Assembly: GCA_020081605.1 (NCBI GenBank)
Contig: JAHREC010000009.1
Coordinates: 434,001-498,000, forward strand
Reading direction: 5' to 3'
Source: Albifimbria verrucaria
Taxonomy: Eukaryota; Ascomycota; Sordariomycetes; Hypocreales; Stachybotryaceae
DNA: 64,000 nt
Shown here: positions 13,501 to 25,500 of the stretch, in pieces
Layout of the letters: every line of letters starts with the position of its first letter
Numbering within the stretch: the first letter of the stretch is position 1
Translations under genes and position numbers: made by a program
Notes under the pieces: generated by a model
What the model was told of the DNA's origin: nothing
The model's input: the letters and a program-made list of their open reading frames with translations, nothing else
Database searches by the model: none

Positions 13501-16500
13501 CTCAACAGTTATTTCCTTCTTACTCGTCTTTTGTGCACAGCATCTACCAAATTGACCAAAATGACGCACGAAGCTATTGGGCCCAACAGCTCGATGGCGC
13601 GCAACCGGCGTCTTTTCCTCAAACAAGACAGGGGACCGATGCTCCCAGCAAAGTAATGACAAAATCTATTCAGTTAAAACATACAGGAGATACTTCCATC
13701 ACACGAGCAACGATTCTACGTGCTGCTTGGGGTGTTGCCTTAGCTCGGTACTGCAATACGACCGACATCTGCTTTGGGGCAACCATCTCGGGACGCCACG
13801 CCAGTGTACCTGGTATTGATAGAATTGCTGGTCCTACTATTGCCACAGTCCCAGTTAGGATACAGCTCAACTCGGATCAGAGCATATTGGACTTCCTTCA
13901 GCGGGTTCAGAAGCAGGCTTCGGAAATGGTTCAGTATGAGCAGTTTGGCTTGCAGAACATCGCCAAAATTAGCTCGGAAATTAAAGAAGCTTGTGACTTT
14001 TCCAGCCTGCTTGTTATACAACCTCTACAACATCTAGAAACAGTTGGATCAACAAGCCAGCCAGTCCTAAAAGCGGCACCTCGTGATGTATTCGACACTG
14101 ATGCTTCAGTTGACGGCTATTTCACATACCCACTGGTGGCCCAGTTTTTCACTAGTGATACACATGTTGAGCTCAGTTTCTCTTATAATCCAACTATTGT
14201 TTTTGAGCATAGACTCGAAGCATTGGCTTATCATATATCTCAAGCAGTCGCTGAGCTTTCAGCCACAGCTCAAGACAGCCGGTCGCTTGGCTCAATATCA
14301 TTGCTGAGCGATTGGGATATTCAGAAAGCCTTGCTGTACAACAGCAATGAGACAGAGACAATACAGGCCTGTGTTCATGAACTCATAGAAGCACAGGCTC
14401 GAATTCAGCCAGATGCTATAGCTATAAGCGCATGGGATAGCACACTCACCTATTCAGAACTCAATATCGCCGCCGGCCGACTAGCGCTTTATCTTGCTTC
14501 ATCTGCAGAAGGAGCAGTCAAGCAAGGAGACTTTGTTCATACTTGTTTTGAGAAATCGGCATGGTTCTTCGTCGCGATGCTCGCAATTAACAAATTGGGA
14601 GCGGCTTGGGTACCGTTAGATCCATCCCATCCAATTCAACGGCAGAAGCAGGTAATAAGCCAAACAAAAGCTACTATGGCTTTGTGCTCTCCAGCAAATA
14701 CGAGCCTATGTAGCGAGCTGTTCTCAAATGTTGTGGTCGTGAGTTCAGAGCTGGATGCAACATTGAGCAAACTAGAAGAAAGCCACGCCTCTCACAAATC
14801 CTTACCAAATGTTTCACCAAACGATGTTGCTTACATTCTCTTTACTTCTGGAAGTACGGGAGTTCCCAAGGGTATCGTGATGCAACACAAGGCTGTATGC
14901 ACTAGCCAAACTTCTATTGCTGGGAGGTTGGGTCTTACACCAAGCGTCCGAATTTTGCAGTTTGCCTCCTTTGTCTTCGATCTTTGTATCGGCGAAATCA
15001 TTGGGCCTTTGATATCGGGTGCCTGTATCTGTGTTCCGTCTGACACAGATCGTATGAACAACCTAGTCAGTTTCATAAACACGCAGCAAATCAACTGGGC
15101 ATATCTCACTCCGTCCTTTGCACGCACTCTAAGCCCTAATGACATTCCGAGCCTCGAACTGCTGTTACTGGCTGGCGAGGCTCCAGGTCAAGATATATTA
15201 GATACTTGGGTAGGAAACGTGCGCCTTGTCAACGGCTGGGGTCCGGCCGAGACTTGTGTATTCAGCACACTACATGAGTGGACGTCAACAACTGAATCGC
15301 CACTCACAGTTGGTCGCCCCGTTGGTGGATCTTGCTGGATAGTTGAGCCAAATTGTCCTGAAATATTGGCACCAATTGGCTGTCTTGGAGAAGTCATCAT
15401 TCAAGGACAAACAATACTTCGTGAATATCTTGCCGACCCCAACAAGAGCCGTGCCGCAATTATAGATACACCAATACGAGACCTCCCAACTTATGGAATT
15501 GGTACTAACAGATATTTCAGATCTGGAGATCTTGCATTCTATAATGCGGATGGTACGATACAATTTGCAGCCAGAAAAGATGATCAAATCAAAATTCGCG
15601 GTCTGAGAGTTGAACTTGCAGATGTTGAGCACCATCTCCGAGGCGTTATGAAGGGTGCTAAAGAAATTATCGTGGACACTTATCGGGCAGATACCGGCTT
15701 GGCACTCATCTGCTATTTTACGCTTTCCGGAGGACCATTGGGGTCTAATATCACAGAAATCTTTTTGGCTATAACGCCAGAGCTAAGAAGCCAAATCCTT
15801 AGCTGGATCAGTCAGCTTAATATTATGTTGCCAAGTTATATGGTTCCAACAATTTTTATTCCTTGTCGGTTTTTGCCTGCGTCTACCTCAACCAAGGTAG
15901 ATCGAGCTGTACTCAGAGATGAAACAATGGACTTAGGAAACTGGAGATTGCTGAATACTCCTTGGTGAACAGCGAGAAACAAAAGCCGGCTACAGTTATG
16001 GAGAGAACAATGCAAGGAATCTGGGCAGCTATCCTTAACCGTGATCCGTCCGATATTGGCCGGGATGATAGCTTCCTCCATTTAGGTGGGGACTCGATTA
16101 CTGCAATACAAGTTGTTGTAGCAGCGCGGGCGGCTGGAGTGATTATTACCGTCAAGGCCATTTTTGAGGACCCTAGACTCTCAGCCATATCAGCCAAGGC
16201 AACCGAAGCCAAGGTCAACAGCAGCGCCATGATTGCGCCGTTCAGTCTGCTGCCTAATGCAGAGTTTGATGGCATCACTTCTGACTTCATCAAACAGAGT
16301 CCGCTTTCCAACACAACGGTTATTGCCGATGCCTACCCTTGCACATCCTTGCAAGAGGGGCTAATGGCTTTAGCAGTTAAGCAGCCGGGTACATACATCG
16401 CTAGATATGTGTATGCTTTACCAAGCAGCGTTGATCTTGCAATATTCAAGGCGGCATGGGAACAGACTCTGGTGCAGTGTGTAAACCTGCGGACAAGAAT

Positions 16501-19500
16501 TATCATGAGAGAAGCTGCGTATCAAGCCGTGATCAATGACGCCCCTGTGTGGGAGGACACAGAGAGCTATGATCTTCACTCTTTCATGAACTTAATGTCA
16601 TCAATCCAAATGCATTATGGGTCTAAGCTTTGTCGATATGCTCTCGTTAATGAAGGAGAGAAGAATTTCTTCGTTCTGGTTATTCATCATGCCATATACG
16701 ACGGTTGGAGCTTGAGTATCATGCTTGACACGCTGGAACGGCATTATAACAATGAAGAAGTACCCAGTTTGCAGCCATTTACCAATTTTGTCAGCCATGT
16801 CGTCAATCTCGACCGCAAGGCTGCTATGGAGTACTGGGGCGCACAACTGGAGGGGGCCCAGAGAACCGTCTACCCCCATCGCTCAACACATCACAATGAC
16901 TCCTCGCTTTCTAAAAGTAGGATTGTGAAAAAGTTGTGCCGTTGAAGCAACCAGCAGATCCGTCTATTACCAAAGCCACTATTCTACGTACTGGTTGGGC
17001 TCTTCTTCTCGCACGTTACACCAACAGTGATGATGTCTGTTTTGGTACCACGGTATCAGGCAGATACGCTCCTGTTGAACGTATAGATCGTATAGTTGGG
17101 CCGGCGATCACGACTGTCCCAATTAGAGTCCGTATGAGCAAGAAGCAATTAGCATCAGAACTACTTCAACAGGTTCAAGCGCAGACTTCTGATATGGCCC
17201 AGTTCGAACAATTTGGCCTCTCCAATATCTGCAATCTCACGCCTGAAGCAAATGAGGCTTGTGACTTCACCAGTCTCTTGGTCATACAGCCAGTTCAGCA
17301 CGCACATTCTGGCAATGATAATAGCGATTTGCTTTTGCGAGCCGCCACACCTGAGGAATACAAAGATGAGGATGCTGCACAGGGCTACTTTACATATCCC
17401 TTGGTGCTCCAGGTATTTATGCATGAGCAAAATGTCGAGTTAGTCGTCACGTACGATTCTACCGTGGTAGACGAGGAAGACATAACACGGCTATATCACC
17501 ACTTTGAGCATATTATTCACCAGCTGAGCCAAGTATCAAATAGTGTTGATGTAGCCTCTCTGTCACTGGCCAGCCACTGGGACCTCGAACAGGCGGTGAA
17601 ATACAACATGCCAGAGCCCGATATCTATATGGAATGCGTCCACCACCTCATAGAGGCCCAAGGACGAACCCGTCCTTCTGCGCCTGCTATCAGTGGATGG
17701 GACAAAACATTTACGTATTCAGAGTTGAACAATGCCAGTAATCGCCTGGCGTGGCATCTTGTCTCAGAATTCCATGTTAAGACTGGGGACCTTGTTCATC
17801 TTTGTTTCGAGAAGTCTGCCTGGTTTTTCGTCGCAATGCTAGCCGTTAACAAAGCCGGTGCAGCCTGGGTTCCTCTAGATCCATCTCATCCTGTACAGAG
17901 ACAGCGCCAAGTCACTCAACAGACCCGAGCGACAGTGGCTCTCGCCTCGCAAGATCATGCAGCAACATGCAGACCGTTAGTTAAGGAAGTTATTGTGGTA
18001 ACTACGCTGCTCGACGAGTCATTATCTGCGAAGTTCGGAAACGCCTGCAACCCGCCTGAGAGTAGCGTAACTCCTAGTGATGCAGCCTATGTTTTGTTCA
18101 CGTCAGGAAGTACAGGAACACCAAAAGGCCTTGTCATGCCACATGGTGCGGTAGCTTCCTCTCAGCGAGCCATTGCTGAAAGACTTGGTTTAAGCGAAGA
18201 TGTGAGAATGTTGCAGTTTGCTTCTTTCATGTTTGATCTCTGTATAGGGAAATTATTGGTCCTCTAATTATGGGCGCATGTATATGTGTTCCTTCTGAAA
18301 ACGAACGCTTGAATGATCTGGCTGGATTTGTTGCCACTCAGAACATCTCATGGATGTATCTTACGCCTGCCTTTGCCAGAACACTACGTCCTGAAGACTT
18401 CCCAACGGTAGAGCTTGTACTTCTTGCAGGGAGGCTGTTGGTCGCGATCTTCTGGACATTTGGTTTGGTAAGGTTCGGCTGATCAATGGATGGGGTCCTG
18501 CCGAAACTTGCGTTTTTAGTACTCTTCATGAATGGAGATCGGTTGAGGAATCCCTTTGACCATTGGTACCCCGGTCGGTAGCTTTTGCTGGGTTGTTGAC
18601 CAAGAGAATTCCCAGCAGTTGGCCGCCATTGGGTGCTTGGGTGAGGTTGTAATTCAAGGTCCTACGATCTTAAAGGAGTACCTCGACGACCCCATCAAAA
18701 CCAAAGCAGCTGTTGTTCAAAATCTTCCAGGTTGGGCGCCCCAACACAAGTCTAGATGGTACAACCGGTTTTTCAAATCTGGAGATTTGTGCTCATACAA
18801 CGCCGACGGAACGCTTCAGTTTGGTTCTCGAAAAGATGACCAGGTCAAGGTTCGCGGCTTACGAATTGAACTGGGTGAAGTTGAGCATCATTTGCGTGCG
18901 TCCTTTAGCAATCTTGAGCAAGTTGTTGCAGATGTTTCTACCAGTGACACTGGAAATTCCATCTTAGTTGCTTATCTATCATTCGCGGATCAAGTACAGG
19001 AGAAGGCCGGGCTGGCTGACAATATCTTCATCCCTTGACCAAAGATTTGAGAGCGAGAGTAGTGGCTGCCCTTGGCCAGCTTCGTGTCTCTCTGCCTCAA
19101 TACATGGTGCCTAGCATGTTCATCCCCTGCCATTATATACCCTCCATCTCTTCTACAAAGCTGGACCGACGGAGATTAAGGGAAATGGCAAGAGAGTTGA
19201 CGACCGATCAACGCACAGAGTACATGCTAGCTGACTTGGAGAAAAGAGCTCCTACTACGAGTCTGGAGTCTAAACTTCAAACAATCTGGGCCAACATACT
19301 CAAAATCCCCAATGACCAAATTGGTAGGGATGATAGCTTCCTCCATCTAGGCGGCAATTCTATTAGTATTATTCAAATGACTGTCGCTGCCCGCGAGACC
19401 GGTCTCACACTTACAGTCAAAGATGTCTTTGATGACCCCAGACTGTTAGCCGTAGCCTCTAGAACCAAAGAAGAAGATTCTACGTCTGCAAGTGACACAA

Positions 19501-22500
19501 AGCCGTTCAGTCTAATCTCGATCGCAGAGAGGAATAATTTAGAGAACCTCGTGAGGGAAAAATGCAATCTTGTCGCCCTCAGGATGTTGAGGATATATAT
19601 CCCTGCTCAAGTTTCCAAGAAGGCCTTATGGCACTAGCTGTTAAGCAGCCTGGTTCTTATATGGCTAAATACGTCTATGCTTTGGCCGACAATGTCGATG
19701 CATCTCAATTCAAGAACGCCTGGGATAGAACGGTCAACCAATGCCTTAATCTCAGGACACGCATTGTGTCTACTCCTCATGGAGCGATGCAAGCCGTCAT
19801 TAAGAACGGTACACCTTTGGTCGAAACCCATATTCAGTTGAGAGAGTTTATGCGTTCCATGAATAACTCCAACATGACTTTTGGATCCCTGCTCTGCGTT
19901 TATGGTCTTATTCATGAACGGGGTCGCCGATATTTTGTAATGCTGCTTCACCACTCTATCTTTGATGGATGGAGTTTGAACATCATTTTCAATACTTTAA
20001 ATCGGATCTATCATGGAATCGGCTCGACCAAGTTGGAGTCATACTCTGGTTTCATTGAATATGTGATGAATATCGACCGCAACAATTCAAAAGCCTATTG
20101 GAACCACGAGCTGGCCGGGGCTCGCCGAGCCTCTTTCCCTGAAATCAATCGATCAATCAGCAGCTCAATCAATGATACACAATCATTAAGTCGCGTGGTA
20201 AACTTCTCGCAACCAACAAATAAGTCGGTTACTACTGCTACCATCCTACGTGCTGCTTGGGCTTTGGTTTTGGCACACTATTCTAGGACAGATGATATTT
20301 GCTTTGGCGCGACTGTATCGGGTCGACAGGCACCAGTACCTGGCCTCCATGAAATGTCTGGCCCGGCTATCACTACCGTACCAGTAAGAGTGCGTATAGA
20401 TTCTCAACAGTCTGTACAAAGTTACCTCGCCAGTATCCAAGCTCAAGCATCTGGAATGATTCCATATGAGCAGTTTGGATTGCACAACATCTCCATGCTT
20501 GGAAATGAGGCTAAGGAAGCCTGCGACTTTTCTAGTCTTCTAGTCATCCAGCCTGTCAGCCATCTCGAGTCAGACACTAGCCACGACCAAGTCCTTGTTG
20601 CAGTGGATCCTGAAGAGTATGATATGGATGCGGTACCCGAAGGATATTTCAGCTACCCACTTGTCGCCTTGTGCTATCTTCTCGAAGATAAAGTTTCTAT
20701 TCATTTCACGTATCAAAGCACTAGTGTTACGAGTCATCAATTGGATGCCCTGGCGCAGCATCTTGGCCAAGCCTTTGACCAGTTGAATAGCAATCAGAAT
20801 CTTCCTTTAAGTGCCTTGTCCATTGTTGGGGCTTGGGACATTGAGAAGGCGTTTACTATCAATGGTCTTGGACCCGAAGTTGTTTCCTCCTGCCTTCATG
20901 AGTTGGTAGAGGCCCAAACTAAGCGCAACCTCGAGCCATTGCAATCAAAGCATGGGACGGACAACTGACATACGAAGCATTGAACCATGCCGCCAACCGA
21001 CTTGCCCATGCTCTGGTGGATGACTTCAAGGTCAAACCGGAGGACTTGATCCCAGTTTGCTTCGAAAAGTCTGTGTGGTATCCAGTCACAATTCTGGCGG
21101 TTAATAAGGCGGGTGCTGCTTGGGTGCCACTTGACCCGTCGCACCCTAAGCAGAGATTGAAACAAATTGTGCAAACGACCGGCTCGAATTTAATGATAGG
21201 ATCAGCAAACTCCAGTGCCCTATGCAGAGACATCATGTCCAATGTCATTGAATATTCGTCAAACTATGATGAGAAGCTCAAAACCCTCAGGAAGTCAGAC
21301 TCGAGCGCCCTGAAAGTCAGAATCACCCCTGCGAACGCAGCTTACGTGCTTTTCACGTCTGGGAGTACAGGAACACCTAAAGGAGTTGTCATGGAACATG
21401 GATCTGTTTGCACCAGTCAGTGGTCAATTGTTAACAGACTCCGTCTCACTCCCAGCGTGAAATTACTCCAGTTTTCAGCTCATGTATTTGACGTCAGCGT
21501 TGGCGAGATATTTGGTCCTTTAATATCAGGCGCAAGTGTTGTCATACCTTCCGAGGCCTCACGCCTAAACAACCTCGAGGGCTTCATCCGTGACATGGGA
21601 GTTACTTGGGCCTTCCTGACCCCGTCATTTGCTCGCACCATGAAGCCTGAAAACATCCCTGGCCTCGAACTACTTCTTCTTGCTGGAGAAGCTGTCACTC
21701 AGGACGTTTTTAGCACATGGTTCGGAAAAGTGCGCCTCGTTAATGGGTGGGGTCCTGCTGAAACCTGCGTCTTCAGCTCCATACATGAGTGGGCTTCAAT
21801 TGCTGAGTCACCTCTAACAATAGGCAGGCCGGTTGGATGTCTCGCTTGGATCGTCGATCCAAATGATCAAACAAAGTTGGCACCGATTGGCTGCGTCGGT
21901 GAAATTCTTATACAGGGCCCAACCTTGCTGCGCGAGTACCTGGGCGAACCAGAGAAGACCCGTGCTACTATCCTAAGCCCTGGTCCAGACTGGGCTCCGA
22001 CTCAAAATTGGAACAGATTCTATCGGACAGGTGACCTTGGCATATTTGATCCCGATACCATTAGATTCATCGGTAGGAAGGATAACCAGATCAAGATCCG
22101 AGGGTTCCGTGTGGAGCTTGAGTGAGGTTGAGCATCATGTTCGGGCTGTCCTACCTGATGCTAAACAGGTTGCCGTCTGTGCACTCAGAAGAGACACTAC
22201 CACGGCTTTGGTGGGTTACTTCTCACTCAACGAAGCCAATGGCTCCGTCAATAATACATCGGGTGATCTCTTTTTACCACTGACCACCGAATTGAGACAT
22301 CTGATTGCAGCGGCTGTTGGCAAGCTTAAAACCATCTTGCCTACATACATGGTCCCAACAATGTTTATCCTGTGTTCACGGTTGCCATTTATTACTTCAG
22401 GCAAATTGGATAGAGGTACTCTGGTTCAAAGAACCGGGGAGCTTCAATCAAGTGACCTGGCAGCATATTCTTTGGCTCTTAGCGAGAAAAGACCTCCCGA

Positions 22501-25500
22501 GACGCAAATGGAAATCGAAATGCAGAACATGTGGTCAGACATTCTCAAACTACCGAATGACAAGATCGGGAGAGATGATAGCTTTGTTGGCTTGGGCGGT
22601 GATTCTATCTCTGCAATCATGCTCATTACACTCGCTCGTGAGCGCGATATTGAGTTTTCTGTGGCAGACATATTCTCTGATCCACGTCTCTCTGCAGTCT
22701 CATCTGCTGCAAATCGTGTCCTAGGTGATCAGCAGTCCGCATTCTCACCCCTAACTTCCTGGGCTCTACTACCAAGCCCTGCTCATTCAGATGTCCTCAA
22801 GGAGGCCGGTGAGCAGCTCCAGCTTGATTCAAACTCCATCCAAGATGGTTTCCCTGTACGCCAACACAGGAGGGCCTCATAGCGCTTGCAGAGACACAGC
22901 CCGGTTCCTATACTGCTCGATTTGTACTGAAATTACGACCAGACATAGACATGACTCGTTTTAAGACCGCAATGGCGTCTGTCGTTGCAAGCTGCCCTAA
23001 TCTGCGTACCCGAATTTTCCTCTCATCGCACGGTCCGGTTCAGATTATACTGAACGAGGAGTTTGGATACGGTGACATTGAGGCATCTGCGTTCTCCGCG
23101 GAGCTCGAACGCCCAGTCAATAGTATGGGCTATGGAACTCCGTTGTCTCAGTACAAAATCGCCCATGATGGAATCCAGTTCCATCTCATTTGGGAAATTC
23201 ATCACAGTGTCTATGACGGATGGAGCTTTGCTTACATGTTGAATATGCTCTACCAGTCCTATCTCGACCCTTACCATGCTCAAAACGCTTCAATTGTTCA
23301 CTTTAACACATACGTACAGTATTGTCTGTCATTGGAAGCAACTACAACCAAAGAGTTTTGGCTCTCACAGCTGGAGGGGCAAACACAGCACAATTCCCAC
23401 CTGCGACTACAAATCGACTTGGAGCAGCCATCAGCTCAACCACAGAGAGCACTATTCGCCTTGATGGGAGTAGACAGACAAAATTTACCACGTCAACCTT
23501 GCTTCGTGGTTCTTGGGCATTAGTATTGTCTCGCTACTTGGAGGCTACAGATGTCGTGTTTGGTTGCACTATGTCAGGTCGCAATGCCTCTGTTCGTGGT
23601 ATAGAAAACATCCTGGGGCCTACTATCTCCACTGTTCCAGTGCATGTTTCCATTGACCCTCATGTCACTACTGGCGAATTCTTAGCCAATATCCAGCAGC
23701 AGGCCAACTCTATGATTCCTTTCGAAAGTACCGGCTTGCAGAACATTGCAAAGCTAGGCGATTCTGCCCGAGAGGCTTGCCAGTTTCAAAACCTTTTGGT
23801 CATCCAGCCCAGAACTCAGTCTGCTGTTGGGTCTGACGCTGACGAGTTACTTTTGAGTTGTCTGATAAGACGGGCTCTACTCAGCGTTTTGACACCTTTC
23901 CTCTTGTGCTGCAATGCATCTTGGAAGGCCCTGATATCATTACAATCGAAGCGACATATGATCACAGGTTCTTTGAAGCTGAGCAGGTTCAACGCATTTG
24001 CGACCACCTTGGTCACGTCGTGGAACAGTTAGCAACACCGAAGTTAGACACACCTGTTTCACAGGTCAGCCTCCTCGGTGAAAAGGATATCGCACAGATT
24101 TACGAATGGAATAGAAACCCACTACCGGAGCGTATTGATTCTTGCGTTCAAGACTTAATATCAGCCCAAGCCGCCATAAATCCAGAACACGAAGCGCTGT
24201 TCTCCTCAGGCGAGGGTTGCTTGTCATATTTCGAGCTTGATTCTCTGACAACAAAACTCGCGAAGCATCTTTCTCGCATGGGAATGGTACCCGGATCTCT
24301 TGTGCCCATATGCTTCGAGAAATCAATATGGGCAATCATTGCAATGCTCGGTATCATGAAAGCTGGTGGCGCTTATGTCCCACTTGACCCCAACCATCCT
24401 TTGTCCAGACGTCAAGCACTTGCCGAGGAACTGGATGCGCAATTCATAATTGTCTCACCTACTACAGCTGAGTCCTGCTCAGGAATCCCTGGTAAAGTGG
24501 TCACTTTGTCGTCAGCATTTCTGGGTGGCATCACCGATTCAGAAAAATGGGATCTTCCAAAGTCTGATCCTGAAGCAGTGGCCTACGTGATTTTTACGTC
24601 AGGCTCTACCGGCAAGCCTAAAGGTGTCGTTATGAACCAATCCGCACTTTGTTCTAGTATCAAAGGCCATGGAACTGCCTATGGTCTGAGACCCACATCA
24701 CGGGTCTTGCAATTTTCAAGTTTTGTCTTCGACGGCTGCCTGAGCGAAATTCTCACTCCACTGGCTTTCAGGGAACAGTCTGTGTGCCTTCGGAAACAGA
24801 GAGATTGCAAGATGTGACCAGCTTCATCAAAAGAGCGCATGTCAATGTTGCAATGCTTACACCATCCTTTGCACGAACCATATCACCAGACGAGGTGCCA
24901 ACATTAGAGACAATGCTGATGGGTGGTGAGGCCCTATCTAAAGACAACATTGAAACATGGTATGGTCGTGTCAAGCTCATCAACGCATATGGCCCAACTG
25001 AAGTCTGTGTTGACTGCTGCTCTCACGTGTACGGTTCGCCTGACGAGTCTCCTACAAAAATTGGGCGAAGGCAAAATGCTACATGCTGGATAGTCGAAGT
25101 AGATGACTACGAGTCCCTAGTACCCATTGGTTGTGTTGGAGAGCTCCTTGTTCATGGCCCGACTCTTGCGCAGGGCTACTTTGGAAACAAGGAGATTACT
25201 CAACAAGTATTTATAGACGGCACTACCTGGCTTCCACCGGATCTGGCAAGCATCTCTACAAGACTTTATAAGACAGGAGATTTGGCTCGTTATAACCCCG
25301 ATGGTACCATTGAATATCTCGGTCGCAAGGATACCCAGGTCAAACTTCGTGGCCAGCGAATAGAGCTGGGCGAGATCGAATATCACATCAAGACCTCGAC
25401 TCCCGAAGTGGAACATGTCGTTGTAGATGTGGTCAATACCGATGCAGCACAGCTATTAGTTGCGTTTATGAGTTTCCAAAATTCAGATGGCCTCAAAGAA

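Noticed and set aside
13428..23220. Epimerase domains among the condensation-like domains
   Set aside because: All five sites lie between a T and the next A domain, and no second condensation-like domain follows any T domain. Each module has just one such domain with an ordinary C-domain start motif.
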